Below are positions 42,581 to 52,318 of a DNA stretch of 64,000 bases, in pieces. The stretch's first letter is position 1. The number at the start of each line of letters is the position of its first letter. Source of the DNA: VXNE01 sp965208745 (lineage in GTDB: Bacteria > Pseudomonadota > Gammaproteobacteria > Pseudomonadales > Azotimanducaceae); the NCBI GenBank assembly GCA_965208745.1, contig CBDBPN010000004.1, positions 3,348,001-3,412,000 of the forward strand. The letters run 5' to 3'. Under the pieces are notes generated by a model. That model searched no databases. It was given only the letters and a program-made list of their open reading frames with translations, and had not been told where the DNA came from. Position numbers and translations under genes: made by a program.

Positions 42581-45280
42581 GTGTCAAGCGGAAAGGCAGA
42601 AGTGTTAGTCGGGATGTTAGTCATGGCATGCGCGCTGTGGGTGGCGGCGACGGTGATCGCTCCCGCGGCGGCGAATGCGGAAGAGCGGGCGACCAACCAG
42701 GTCATCGAGGAGGTCGTGGTGACCGGCACGCGCCGCCCGGACCGGACGATCACGGAGTCGCTCTCTCCCATCGATGTCGTCTCCGGCGAGGAGATGGAGA
42801 GGCAGGGCTACTCGGAGATGGACGACCTGCTGCGCACGAACGTGCCGTCCTACCAGGTCAACAGCCACCCGATCGACGATGCCGGGACCCTGGTGCGTCC
42901 CGCCAAGCTGCGTGGCCTCGCTCCGGACCAGACCCTGATCCTGGTGAACGGCCAGAGGCGGCACCGGTCGGCGGTCATCAACTTCATTTCCGATGGCCTG
43001 ACGCAGGGCGTCCAGGGTCCGGATCTCTCCGTCATTCCGCCCATGGCGCTGGACCGGGTCGAGGTGCTCCGCGACGGCGCCGCGGCGCAGTACGGCTCCG
43101 ACGCGATCGCCGGCGTCATCAACTTCATCCTCAAGGAGGACACGTCGGGCGGCCGCGTGCAGGCGAGCTACGGGATGACCGGCGCGGGCGACGGGGAAAC
43201 GCGGGAGGTGAAGGCCAACTTCGGCCTGCCGCTCGGCGACGACGGCTTCGTGAACGTCACCGCCGAGTACCTGGAACAGGACGAGACGATTCGGAGCGTG
43301 CTGCGCACCGACGTCGCGGAGCTGATCGAGAAGCGCGAGCTGGTGGGCATCGACTCGAGCGGCCTGCACGGCGAGACGCAGATCTGGGGCAGCCCGATCA
43401 TCCACGACTCGCTGAACGTCTTCATCAACTCCGGCATCGACATCGGCGACCAGGCGGAGCTTTACGCCTTCGGAAACTACGCCCAGCGAGAGGTGGAGGG
43501 CGGGTTCTATTTCCGAAACCCGGACACCCGTAATGGCGTGTTCCGGGCCGGTTCCGGCGGACCGCGCCTGGTCGGTCCCCTGGACGAGGCGACCCACCTG
43601 AGCGGCGCGTGCGACCAGTACCGCGTCGTGGCGGCCTCCGCGGCGGACGGCGCCGCGGCGGTCCAGGCGGACTTCGACAACTTGGCGGCGCTGGCCGCGG
43701 ACCCCAACTGCTTCTCGCACAATGCGAGCTTCCCGAACGGTTTCACCCCCCGCTTCGGCGGCGAGGTGGCCGACTACAGCATCACCGCGGGGATCAAGGG
43801 CGAGCTCGATTCGGGCCTGCGCTACGACCTCAGCGTGTACTCGGGCGAGAACGAGCAGGACTTCTTCATCTTCAACACCGTCAACTCCGCCCGCGGACCG
43901 GCGCAACCCGACGGCGCCTTCTTCGATCCCGGCGTCTACACGCAGAGCGAGCGGAGCGTACAGGCGGATTTCGGTTACCTGGTGCAGGACATGTTCGCAA
44001 GGCCCGTGCACGTGGCCTTCGGAGCGGAGTGGCGCGAGGAGACCTTCGAGATCAAGGCGGCCGACCCGTTTGCCATCGGTTCGGGCAACTCCAAGACCTG
44101 CGGCGAGCGGCTCGACGCGCTGAGCAACGGCATGGCGCCGGCGCGCGCCGAGCCCTGCACGACGGAGGAGTTGCTCAATCTCGCCGGGTTCACCCCGGCC
44201 TCGAACGGGTTCTCCGGCTTCTCGCCGCAAGTGGCCGGCGAATGGGACCGCTACAACACGTCGGTCTACGTGGATGTCGAGACGGACCTGTCGGACAGGC
44301 TGAGCGTGGGCGGGGCGATTCGCTTCGAGGACTACGAGGACTTCGGCACCACGACCAACGGGAAGTTGGCCGGCCGTCTGCAACTGTCGGATGAACTCGG
44401 GCTGCGCGGCACGGTCCAGACCGGATTCCGCGCGCCGACCCCGGGCCAGGCGAACGTCAGCAACGTCAGCACCGTGTACAACCCTTCGCTAAGGGACCTG
44501 GTCGAACAGGGCCTCACCCCGCCGACCGACCCGGTGGCGATGTTCTATGGCGGGCAACCGCTCGAGCCGGAGGACTCCACCAGCTTCACGGTCGGAATCG
44601 ACTGGCGCCCGGATTGGGGGCTCGTGCTGACGCTCGACGCGTTCCGCATCGAGGTGGACGACCGGCTCGCCCCTTCCAGGGAGTTCAGCCTCTCCGAAGC
44701 GGACGTGAACCAGCTGGATAGCCAGGGCGTTTCCGGTGTCACCGAGGGCAGCAGCCTGACCTACTACACAAACTCGTGGGAGACGGAAACCAGCGGTCTG
44801 GAGCTCGTGGCCTCGTGGTCGATGGATATCGGACTTCCCGGGGGCGACACGGACTTCACCGTCGCCGGAAGCATCATCGACACGGAGGTGGCCGGCTTCG
44901 ACGCGGGTACGCTGGACGCGCGGCGCGTGTTCAACATCGAGAACTTGCTGCCGCAGGAACGCGCCGTGGTCACGGCCAACCACTTCCTGGGCAACAACTG
45001 GCGCCTGACGGCGCGCGTCAGCTACTGGGGCGCCTGGGAGGTCCAGGACTCGGGGGTTCCCTCGCCCGACGACTACGGCAGCGAGGTGCTCGTCGATTTC
45101 GAGGCGGCCTATCGCATGGACGGCGGTCTCATGGTGCTGCTGGGCGCTCAGAACATCTTCGACGCGACGCCCGAAGAGCACCCCCGCGGCGCGACCGACA
45201 GCGGCCAGCGGTATCACGAACATTCACCGTTCGGATTCAACGGGGCCTACTGGTACACGCGCGTCAGCTTCGAGTTCTGA
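42581..45280 (+). CDS. TonB-dependent outer-membrane receptor
   Basis: About 899-residue TonB receptor: signal segment VLVGMLVMACALWVAATVIAP, then EEVVVTGTRRPDRTITESLSPIDVVSG, plug motif LRGLAPDQTLILVNGQRRHRSAV and VEVLRDGAAAQYGSDAIAGVINFIL, barrel to a final VSFEF (ends in aromatic F as TonB barrels do). GTG 42581 preceded by AGGAGG at 42571-42576 is the best start; the frame is also open at GTG 42566. It is a paralog of the receptor at 31507-34107. The upstream gene, GST-like, is divergent, with 215 bases between; no clear promoter stands out there. Confidence 0.92.
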   Translation: MSSGKAEVLVGMLVMACALWVAATVIAPAAANAEERATNQVIEEVVVTGTRRPDRTITESLSPIDVVSGEEMERQGYSEMDDLLRTNVPSYQVNSHPIDDAGTLVRPAKLRGLAPDQTLILVNGQRRHRSAVINFISDGLTQGVQGPDLSVIPPMALDRVEVLRDGAAAQYGSDAIAGVINFILKEDTSGGRVQASYGMTGAGDGETREVKANFGLPLGDDGFVNVTAEYLEQDETIRSVLRTDVAELIEKRELVGIDSSGLHGETQIWGSPIIHDSLNVFINSGIDIGDQAELYAFGNYAQREVEGGFYFRNPDTRNGVFRAGSGGPRLVGPLDEATHLSGACDQYRVVAASAADGAAAVQADFDNLAALAADPNCFSHNASFPNGFTPRFGGEVADYSITAGIKGELDSGLRYDLSVYSGENEQDFFIFNTVNSARGPAQPDGAFFDPGVYTQSERSVQADFGYLVQDMFARPVHVAFGAEWREETFEIKAADPFAIGSGNSKTCGERLDALSNGMAPARAEPCTTEELLNLAGFTPASNGFSGFSPQVAGEWDRYNTSVYVDVETDLSDRLSVGGAIRFEDYEDFGTTTNGKLAGRLQLSDELGLRGTVQTGFRAPTPGQANVSNVSTVYNPSLRDLVEQGLTPPTDPVAMFYGGQPLEPEDSTSFTVGIDWRPDWGLVLTLDAFRIEVDDRLAPSREFSLSEADVNQLDSQGVSGVTEGSSLTYYTNSWETETSGLELVASWSMDIGLPGGDTDFTVAGSIIDTEVAGFDAGTLDARRVFNIENLLPQERAVVTANHFLGNNWRLTARVSYWGAWEVQDSGVPSPDDYGSEVLVDFEAAYRMDGGLMVLLGAQNIFDATPEEHPRGATDSGQRYHEHSPFGFNGAYWYTRVSFEF

Positions 45281-45364
45281 CCGCGGCCGCGTAGCTTGAC
45301 CGCGGCGGCGAGTCGGCCGGAATGGCCGGCTCGCCGTCACGGCATCCGGCCCCCGCGGCCCCGC

Positions 45365-47194
45365 TGTCCAATGAGAAAGTGAGGGTGAAATGGACCGACC
45401 GTGGCGCGGTCGGATGAAGGATGCCCTTGCTGGCGATGGGGGTGATGATCGGATGTCGGTCGGCATGGGGTCAAGTGCTGCGGAGGACGGTCGGAGGGTC
45501 GTCGGCGGGGCCAAGCCACGGGCCTCGGCGGCGGGTCAAGGGCGAGGGCGACGCTTGAACGCGGCTGGTTCCGCTGGGGCGGCGGTTGCGGGCGACGGCG
45601 GCGGGGCGGGCACGGGGCCGGAGGCGTCGCGCTCGGCGGAGCGAACCCTTGACGCGCCTTTGGCGAAGTACCCTGTCGGGCGGGGATCGGCGGTCGTCGG
45701 CGTCGGATCGGAGACGAGGTATCGGGGTGGCGCATTCCTTGCGAACGCCTCCGGCCGCCGATCCCTGCCCCCCGGCGAGGGCGGGGGTCCGGGGGCTGGC
45801 CCCCGGTTGGGTTCGGGCACGGGCGGCGGTCTTCCGCTCAGCCGGCGGCGCGGACGGCGGCCATGCCGTCGCCGATGCGGCGGAACAGCGCCCGGCGTTC
45901 GGCCTGGACGCGGCGGGCGGCCTCGAGGTCGGTCTCCGCGGCGGCGACCGCGTCGAGCAGGGCGAAGTCGATGCCGGGCCTGAGGAACCGCGCGGCGCCG
46001 GGGAGCGAGCGCAGCCGGTCGTAGGGGGTCATGACGTCGGCCGCGAGGTACTTGCGCCGGATCCGGCCGCTGCCGTCGCGGTACTCGGTGGCGAACAGGC
46101 AGGGCCGGTGGAAGTTGAGGAACGGCGACAGCGTGCCCTGGGCGAAGCGGTTGACCTCGGGCGCGAAGCGCTGCGGGATGTGGTCGTGGCCGAACCACTT
46201 GCGGACGACGTTGGCGTTCTTGCCCTCGACCAGCGCGTTGTCGTTGGAGCGGCGGGCGCGGGACTTGGTGAAGCGCTCGACGCGCAGCTTCTCGGGCAGC
46301 CGGGCGACGCGGTGGTTTATGTACTCGCTGCCGTTGTCGGCGTGGAAGCCGAGGATCGGGAACGGGAAGGACAGCAGCAGCCCCTCGAGCAGCGGCACCA
46401 GGAAGCGCTCCGAGATGCCGACCACGGCGCCGACGAACTCGAACTGGGTGACCTCGTCGACCAGGTTGATCAGGTAGATGCCCTTGACGCCGTCGCGGTC
46501 GCCCTGGTGGACGGTGTCGACCCGGACGTGGCCCGGCATCCCCTCCGGCTCGGGCGCCTGGCGCAGGCCGATGTTGACGGCCGTGCCCTTCGTCTTCGTC
46601 CAGGCGGTGCGCGCGGCGCGGTAGGTCGCCGAGCCGCGCAGGTTGTAGACGTGGCCGTTGGAGATCGCCGCCAGGCGCGCGTGGTCCGTCTCCCCGAACA
46701 CCTCGAACTGGCGCCGCAGCACCTCGCGCGTGGCCAGCCCGGACATGTGGTCGTACGCCTCGTCGACCTCCGCCAGCCGCCGGATGTCCGCCGCCGTGTA
46801 CCGGCGCGCGAACGGCCGGCCCCGGCCGCCGCCGCGACGGTCCCGGATCGACCCGGTCTCCCGCCACTGGCGCACCAGGCGCTCCATCTGCTGGCGCGAG
46901 ATGCCCGTCGCGGTGACCAGGAAGCGCAGCACCACCCCCTTGTCGCGCCTGCCGAGACCCCGGTAGCCGAACCGGTCCAGGGTGTCCCGCACGAAGCCGT
47001 ACGCCTCGTCACGGCTCTCGGGTTGGAAGTCCACGGCCTCGTTGCCTTCGACGAAGGCCCGAAGCTGCTCCATTGTGCGTGGCCGCCGCGTCTGGATGTC
47101 CACGATCATCCCCGGATGATGCCCCGGACACCCGTTTCACCCTCACTTCGCCTTGGAATCGGCCTTTCGCTTCACCCTCACTTCGCGTTGGACA
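45365..47194 (-). mobile_element. Insertion sequence with rve-type transposase
   Basis: Imperfect terminal repeats: TGTCCAATGAGAAAGTGAGG at 45365-45384 versus the complement of a CCTCACTTCGCGTTGGACA end near 47176-47194. The inner right side repeats the TTCACCCTCACTTCG motif at 47136-47150 and 47171-47185, 35 bases apart, a likely double transposase-binding site. Target duplication is not obvious. The 440 bases between the left end and the transposase stop (about 45390-45837) show no convincing gene. The element sits 126 bases upstream of the FlaA1-like gene. Confidence 0.7.
45838..47109 (-). CDS. Integrase-core (rve) transposase
   Basis: A 423-residue DDE transposase with N-terminal helix-turn-helix-like region (GVVLRFLVTATGISRQQMERLVRQW) and an integrase catalytic domain: VRVDTVHQGDRDGVKG, then FHADNGSEYINHR (second aspartate), and NDNALVEGKNANVVRKWFG (glutamate). 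The family (IS481-like or related) is not certain. No stop or frameshift is visible. Codon use is similar to the host, so the acquisition is not obviously recent. Confidence 0.85.
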   Translation of the reverse strand: MIVDIQTRRPRTMEQLRAFVEGNEAVDFQPESRDEAYGFVRDTLDRFGYRGLGRRDKGVVLRFLVTATGISRQQMERLVRQWRETGSIRDRRGGGRGRPFARRYTAADIRRLAEVDEAYDHMSGLATREVLRRQFEVFGETDHARLAAISNGHVYNLRGSATYRAARTAWTKTKGTAVNIGLRQAPEPEGMPGHVRVDTVHQGDRDGVKGIYLINLVDEVTQFEFVGAVVGISERFLVPLLEGLLLSFPFPILGFHADNGSEYINHRVARLPEKLRVERFTKSRARRSNDNALVEGKNANVVRKWFGHDHIPQRFAPEVNRFAQGTLSPFLNFHRPCLFATEYRDGSGRIRRKYLAADVMTPYDRLRSLPGAARFLRPGIDFALLDAVAAAETDLEAARRVQAERRALFRRIGDGMAAVRAAG

Positions 47195-47319
47195 GTACGG
47201 CGGCTCCGGTTTCCGGGACGCTTCGAGTACACTGTGGCATTGCCGTGTCGGCATGCCGGGGAACGGATTTGGAAGTACCGCCAGCCCAGGGCCGCGGGGG
47301 CCGTCGCCGCGCGCGAGAG

Positions 47320-49245
47320 ATGTCGCGAAACGCCAGACGGGCGACGATGATCCTCGCGGATATGGTCGCGCTTCCCTCGCTGCTCTGGCTGTCCATGTGG
47401 GTGGCGGGAGCGGAGGCCGAGGGGGTCGCGGTCGGGCTCGCGGCGGTCGCCGGGTTCGTCGCACTGCTCGCCTTCGGTTGGCTCGGCCTGTACCGCACCA
47501 TCGTGCGGGTCATGGACATCGGACTGGTCATTGCGGCCGTGCGGACGCTGCTGCCCTGCGCCGTGTTCGTCGGCGCCGTGCTGGCCTTCACGATCGACGC
47601 GGAAGCCGCGGTCCGGACCGGGGTGGCGTTCCTCGCGCTGGGTCTGGTCTGGGTGACGGGCAGCCGCTTCGCGGCCGGGAGCCTGGCCGGCGCCGCGCGT
47701 CCGCGCGGCGAGCGCGTGGTCGTCTACGGAGAGGCTTACGAGGCGGCCCGGCTGGCGGCCCTGATCCGCGGGCACGGGAGCATCGCCCCGGTCGCGCTGG
47801 TCGACGACAACCCGGACCTCGTGGGCCACTCCATCGACGGTTTCGAGGTGCACCGCTCGTCGGATCTGCCCAGGTTGATCGACACGCTGGGCGTCTCGCG
47901 CGTCCTGCTCACGATCTCGCCTGGGCGCGAGCGCCGGCGGGTGATGGAACGCTTGGCCCCGCTCCCGGTCCGCGTCCAGACGATTCCCGACGTATCCAAG
48001 CTGATCGCGGGGCAGGTCGGGCTGAGGGAGGTGAGCGACGTCGACGTCGTGGACCTGCTCGATCGCGATCCCGTGCCCCCCATGCAGAACCTGCTCGAGA
48101 CCTGCATACGCGACAAGAACGTGCTCGTGACGGGGGCGGGAGGCTCGATCGGCGCGGCGCTGTGCCGGCAGATCCTGACGCAGAAGCCCCGCCGCCTCAT
48201 CCTGCTCGACCTGTCGGAAGCGGCGCTGTACAACATCGACAAGGAGATGCGCGCCGCGGTCGCCCGGGAGGGGCTGCCGGACGACCTCGTCGTCCCCCTC
48301 ATCGGCTCCGTCCTCAACCGGACCCGGCTCCGCGACGTCCTGAAGTCGTATCGCGTGCACACCGTGTACCACGCCGCGGCGTACAAGCACGTGCCCCTGG
48401 TCGAGTACAACATGATCGAAGGCGTCCAGAACAACGTCTTCGGCACGCTCCACACGGCGGAGGAGTGCCTGCGCTCCGGCGTCGAGAACATGGTCCTCGT
48501 GTCGACCGACAAGGCGGTGAACCCCAACAGCATCATGGGCGCCACCAAACGCCTGGCCGAACTCGTGCTGCAGGGGCTGCAGCAGCGGGGGGGCGGCACG
48601 AAGCTCTCCATCGTCCGGTTCGGCAACGTGCTCGGCGCGTCGGGCTCGATCGTGCCGCTGTTCGTGGAGCAGATCCGGGGCGGCGTGCCCGTCACCATCA
48701 CGCATCCCGAGGTGACGCGCTACTTCATGACCATCGACGAGGCGGTGTCGCTCGTGATCCAGGCGGGTTCCATGGCGCACGGTGGCGACGTGTTCGCCCT
48801 CGACATGGGCAAGCCCGTCCGGGTGAAGGACCTCGCGGAGAAGATCGTCGCCCTGATGGGCCTCACGGTGCGTGACGACGACAACCCGGGCGGCGACGTC
48901 GAGGTCAGCTACATCGGCCTGCGGCCCGCGGAGAAGCTCTACGAGGAGCTGGCCATCGGCAGGAACGTCACGGGTACGCGGCATCCGATGATCCTGCGCG
49001 CCCGGGAGGAGTTCATCCCGTGGCCGCAACTCAACGCCATTCTCGAGCGGATCGGTCAGGCCGGCGCGGATTTTGACTGCGAGCGCATGCGCCGCCTCCT
49101 CGAACTGGTGGTCGACTACGAACCGATCGAGGACGTGGAGGACCTGGTGTGGCAGGAAGCCCGGCGCCGCGGCCAGGCGGCGTCCCTGAGTGGCTCCAAC
49201 GTCACGGAGTTGCCGCGCGGCGCGGGGTTGCGGCAGGGCGACTGA
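47320..49245 (+). CDS. FlaA1/CapD-type nucleotide-sugar 4,6-dehydratase/epimerase, membrane-anchored
   Basis: A 641-residue membrane protein that modifies UDP-sugars for glycan, capsule or LPS synthesis. About four N-terminal transmembrane segments (residues ~8-110) precede a CoA-binding-like domain and an NAD(P)-binding SDR domain: VLVTGAGGSIGAALCRQI, MIEGVQNNVFGTLHTAEE, and the catalytic stretch VSTDKAVNPNSIMGATKRLAEL. This is the WbpM/PglF/CapD layout, with the usual S-M-K triad. ATG 47320 begins MSRNARRATMIL; upstream bases reach the IS at 47194. TACACT at 47228-47233 could be a -10, unproven. The next gene, on the other strand, ends just past the stop. Confidence 0.88.
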   Translation: MSRNARRATMILADMVALPSLLWLSMWVAGAEAEGVAVGLAAVAGFVALLAFGWLGLYRTIVRVMDIGLVIAAVRTLLPCAVFVGAVLAFTIDAEAAVRTGVAFLALGLVWVTGSRFAAGSLAGAARPRGERVVVYGEAYEAARLAALIRGHGSIAPVALVDDNPDLVGHSIDGFEVHRSSDLPRLIDTLGVSRVLLTISPGRERRRVMERLAPLPVRVQTIPDVSKLIAGQVGLREVSDVDVVDLLDRDPVPPMQNLLETCIRDKNVLVTGAGGSIGAALCRQILTQKPRRLILLDLSEAALYNIDKEMRAAVAREGLPDDLVVPLIGSVLNRTRLRDVLKSYRVHTVYHAAAYKHVPLVEYNMIEGVQNNVFGTLHTAEECLRSGVENMVLVSTDKAVNPNSIMGATKRLAELVLQGLQQRGGGTKLSIVRFGNVLGASGSIVPLFVEQIRGGVPVTITHPEVTRYFMTIDEAVSLVIQAGSMAHGGDVFALDMGKPVRVKDLAEKIVALMGLTVRDDDNPGGDVEVSYIGLRPAEKLYEELAIGRNVTGTRHPMILRAREEFIPWPQLNAILERIGQAGADFDCERMRRLLELVVDYEPIEDVEDLVWQEARRRGQAASLSGSNVTELPRGAGLRQGD

Positions 49246-49254
49246 GCGGGGCCG

Positions 49255-50790
49255 TCAGCTTTCGACGAATGTCCCGTGCAGGGCCAGCGGCAAGGGATAG
49301 GGCAGGGTCCCTTCCCAGAGCGGCCCCTCCGCGAGACGGCGCGCATCGAACACGCGAAGTCCCGCCTCCTGGCGCCTCACGTCGAGGAACGGACCGAGCA
49401 GCCAGCCATCACCCTCGGTAGATCCGCTGGGCACGAACACGTGCTCCTCGGGAATCTGGCCTGACGGGTAGGGCCACTGATCCTTGACGCCGCCGTCGGG
49501 GTCGAGACGCGCGATGCGTTGCAGGACCCACGCCTCCGGGGCGTCCGGCCGCGCGGCGTCGGCGGCATCGGGCCCGTGGAGTGCGAAGACCTTGCGGTGA
49601 CGCTGCCCCACACGACGCGGGTCGATACGGGGGAACTCCGTGACGCCGCGAGCCGCGTCGTCGATGCGCGCGGTCCCGTCCGGTCGAAGCACGACCCGCC
49701 GGTAGCGCGGATGCACGGACGGAAAGCGCCACTCGCCGTGCATGGGGGCGCGCAGGTCCTGGATGACGAATTGGGGATTGGGCGCCTGGCAGACGTCGAG
49801 ATGGATCGTGCCGTTCCCTTCCTCCCAGCCGTTGCCGTGATGGAAGTGGAAGCCGGCGGGTAGTGCGTACCGGGCCACGGGCTCCAGAGTGTCCTTGTCG
49901 AAGACGATCGCGCGTGTCCCGAGTTCGGGCCGCCAGGCATGGGCGTCCAGGAAGCTCGCGTGGCCCGACGCGAAGCGGTCCCGCTCGACCACGAAGGGCG
50001 GGAGCACGGCGACCAGGTGCCGCGCGGTGACGGCGAAATCGTGCACCATGCCGAGCGGCTCGGCCGGCAGATGGCCGAATCCGGCCACGCGCCCCGCGGA
50101 GTCGATCCGGTACAGGAGGAGCATGGGCCGCGGGTTGATCGCCACGCCGATGTTCCACACCGTCCCGTCGGGTTCCCGCTTGGGATGCGCTCCGAAGGGC
50201 AGGCCGGCCAGGTCGTCGCGCCAGCGGACGAAGCCGCGCGCCGCCAAGGTCGCGGGGTCGACATCGAGCGCGGAGCCGCCCTCCCAGAGAGCGAGCACGC
50301 GCCCTCCGTGGGCAAGCACGGAGGTGTTGGCGGCATTCATGTCGTCCGGGCCCAGGATGGGGTCCGGGGCCGACGGCACCGTGCCGAAGGCGGGAAAGAG
50401 GCGCCGGCCGGCCTGCGTCTCCCGACGCCGCTTGGGAGTATCGAGGATGCGGCCGCGATGCGTCGCGCCCTCGCCGTCGAACGTGAAGGCCTGGACCATC
50501 CCGTCGCCGTCGAACCAGTGGCCGTAGCGGTGGCCAAAACGTTCGTGTTCGGCCGGCCCGTTGCGCCAGAGGGTGCCGGTCAGTTCGGCGGGCAGGCGGC
50601 CCGCCACCGTCCGGAGGGGCGCCGCGACCTCGGGGGCGTGCGGATTGGCGAAGGCGAGCAGCCGCGGGTCACGGGCCAGGCCCTCGGCGAATTCCTCCGC
50701 CGTGCCCGCCTGCAGCCTCGCGGGCAGCACCAGAGGCGTGCTCGCCAGGAATCGGATCGCGTCCCGGCGGGAGAGTGCGAAACCGTTCAT
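49255..50790 (-). CDS. Carotenoid cleavage dioxygenase (RPE65 family), exported
   Basis: A 511-residue non-heme iron oxygenase that would cleave carotenoids or related polyenes. Sequence SRRDAIRFLASTP at the start looks like a twin-arginine (Tat) signal. Four iron-binding histidines are expected in GAHPKREP, MVHDFAVT, FHFHHGNGWEEGN and the final LHGTFV, all present. The start ATG 50790 overlaps the stop of the DUF2141 gene (ATGA), so the two are co-translated. Substrate cannot be told. Confidence 0.86.
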   Translation of the reverse strand: MNGFALSRRDAIRFLASTPLVLPARLQAGTAEEFAEGLARDPRLLAFANPHAPEVAAPLRTVAGRLPAELTGTLWRNGPAEHERFGHRYGHWFDGDGMVQAFTFDGEGATHRGRILDTPKRRRETQAGRRLFPAFGTVPSAPDPILGPDDMNAANTSVLAHGGRVLALWEGGSALDVDPATLAARGFVRWRDDLAGLPFGAHPKREPDGTVWNIGVAINPRPMLLLYRIDSAGRVAGFGHLPAEPLGMVHDFAVTARHLVAVLPPFVVERDRFASGHASFLDAHAWRPELGTRAIVFDKDTLEPVARYALPAGFHFHHGNGWEEGNGTIHLDVCQAPNPQFVIQDLRAPMHGEWRFPSVHPRYRRVVLRPDGTARIDDAARGVTEFPRIDPRRVGQRHRKVFALHGPDAADAARPDAPEAWVLQRIARLDPDGGVKDQWPYPSGQIPEEHVFVPSGSTEGDGWLLGPFLDVRRQEAGLRVFDARRLAEGPLWEGTLPYPLPLALHGTFVES

Positions 50791-51245
50791 CGCGCCGACT
50801 CCGGACAGGCGAGGTTCAGGACCAGTCGTCTCGTGCCTGCGTCCGCGTCCAGGGAGAACGCCGCGTCGTCGAACGATGGCGGCCCCATGAACCCGCGGGC
50901 GTCGTTGGAGAAGCCGTAGCACTCCGTGGGCATGCCGACGAAGTTCGCGTTCAGCTCCCCGTCGCCGTTCGCGTCGTGGAAGGCGGCCACTGCGTGCTCG
51001 CCGGCGGGGAGTTCGCGAAGGACGACCACTACGCCATCCGTCGCCGCGGGAGCCGCCGCGTTCGCGACGATGCTTGCGTCGCTCGGGAAGTCGGCCCCGG
51101 GGGCCTCGCGATGGAGCGCCACGAGTGCCTGGCCCTCCGCGGACTGGATGCCGCGAAGCTCCACTTCGAGGTCGGCGCCGTGACTGGCGGCGGTGCACAG
51201 GGCGGCCCCTGCGGGCAGGATCCAGGCGAGCGGGCGAGGGAACAT
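50787..51245 (-). CDS. DUF2141 exported protein
   Basis: A 152-residue small secreted protein with signal peptide (MFPRPLAWILPAGAALCTAASHG). The body has the DUF2141 features ADLEVELRGIQSAEGQALVALH, and the repeated Asp/Asn motif DANGDGELNANFVGMPTECYGFSNDARG, a possible calcium-binding loop. It overlaps the carotenoid oxygenase by four bases. DUF2141 proteins often occur beside carotenoid or fatty-acid genes; their function is unknown. Confidence 0.78.
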   Translation of the reverse strand: MFPRPLAWILPAGAALCTAASHGADLEVELRGIQSAEGQALVALHREAPGADFPSDASIVANAAAPAATDGVVVVLRELPAGEHAVAAFHDANGDGELNANFVGMPTECYGFSNDARGFMGPPSFDDAAFSLDADAGTRRLVLNLACPESAR

Positions 51246-51342
51246 GGAGTCTCCGGTCGGGTGGTGCGCTACGATGGCCCAGGATTGTTGGCCTATGGGC
51301 CGGGCGGGTCACGGCCCGTTTCGTCAACGCCCGGTTTTTTTC

Positions 51343-52131
51343 GTGAGCGTGCAGGAACCGCATTCCGCGAATCGTGAACCACCCTCCGTCCTGTCGCCCG
51401 CGGGCCAGGGCGTGGTATTCGTCTGCCTGCTCGCCCTGTTTGCCTTCACGGGGCCCTTCGGCACCTACGACACCTCCGGCCCCCTCGAGCGGGTCGGCTA
51501 CTGGTCCGTCGCGCTCGGCGTGAACTGGTTGGTCTGCGCGAGCGTCAACATGCTCACCCTGCGGGCGATGGCGCGGACTTCCTGGCCGCGGCGCGCCCTC
51601 GCCGTCGCGGGGGCCAACGTCCTCGCCGCGGTGCCCGGCACGGCGGTGGTGTTCACGGCGGAGACGCTGTTCCGGCCCGGCTACGTGGATTCGGAGGTGC
51701 TGCCGACGGTCTATGTTTCGGTGCTCGTGGTGATGCTCGCGATCAGCGGTCTGGTCCTGGTGGTGAGCAGGGCGCGGGAGCCCGCATCGGCGCCGGAGGA
51801 ACACGAGCTCGGCGCGGGCGGGCAGCGTTTCCTCGACCGCCTGCCGAAGCATGTGGGCCGCGACATCGTGTGCCTCAGCATGGCGGACCACTACGTCGAG
51901 GTGTTCACCACCGAGGGATCGACCCTGGTCCTGATGCGCTTCTCCGACGCGCTGTCGGAACTCGACGCGGCGGACGGGCTGCGGGTCCACCGCTCGCACT
52001 GGGTGTCCCGCGGGCACGTGACCGGCGCCACGCGCCGCAACGGGCGGACGCTGCTCAGGCTGACGGACGGCCGCGAGGTGCCGGTCAGTCGGGCGTACCT
52101 GGCGGACGTCAGGGCGGCGGGCCTCGCCTGA
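51343..52131 (+). CDS. Membrane-anchored LytTR-family transcription regulator
   Basis: Four predicted transmembrane helices (GVVFVCLLALFAFTG; GYWSVALGVNWLVCASVNML; ALAVAGANVLAAVPGTAVVF; YVSVLVVMLAISGLVLVV) precede a LytTR DNA-binding domain (RDIVCLSMADHYVEVFTTEGSTLVLMRFSDALSEL ... LRVHRSHWVSRGHV ... VPVSRAYL). Such regulators commonly control nearby genes in response to membrane signals. GTG 51343 was taken as start because coding content is better there; ATG 51295 is the upstream alternative. The divergent neighbours are DUF2141 and carotenoid oxygenase, possible targets. Confidence 0.72.
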   Translation: MSVQEPHSANREPPSVLSPAGQGVVFVCLLALFAFTGPFGTYDTSGPLERVGYWSVALGVNWLVCASVNMLTLRAMARTSWPRRALAVAGANVLAAVPGTAVVFTAETLFRPGYVDSEVLPTVYVSVLVVMLAISGLVLVVSRAREPASAPEEHELGAGGQRFLDRLPKHVGRDIVCLSMADHYVEVFTTEGSTLVLMRFSDALSELDAADGLRVHRSHWVSRGHVTGATRRNGRTLLRLTDGREVPVSRAYLADVRAAGLA

Positions 52132-52191
52132 CCGGCCCGCCCCGACGAAGAAATGTCTGCCCGGCGAGGCCGATCTGGCCGGGCAGGCGGT

Positions 52192-52269
52192 TGGTAGGCG
52201 CGATTGGATTCGAACCAACGACCCCCACCATGTCAAGGTGGTGCTCTAACCGGGCTGAGCTACGCGCCT
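52192..52269 (-). tRNA. tRNA-Val (anticodon GAC)
   Basis: On the minus strand, a full cloverleaf of 78 bases: 7-bp acceptor AGGCGCG/CGCGCCT, D arm GCTC...GAGC, anticodon stem CCACC/GGTGG with loop TTGACAT (anticodon GAC), variable GGGTC, T arm GTTGG-TTCGAAT-CCAAT, and encoded ACCA end. The arrangement is that of gammaproteobacterial tRNA-Val(GAC). Confidence 0.97.
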
Positions 52270-52318
52270 GAGGGTGCCGTACGGTATCACCGTGCTGGCG
52301 GGGGATTCAAACGCCACG

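Noticed and set aside
45390..45983. 197-residue + strand frame inside the IS left end
   Set aside because: Gly/Arg-rich, overlaps the transposase 3' end on the other strand, and has no family resemblance.
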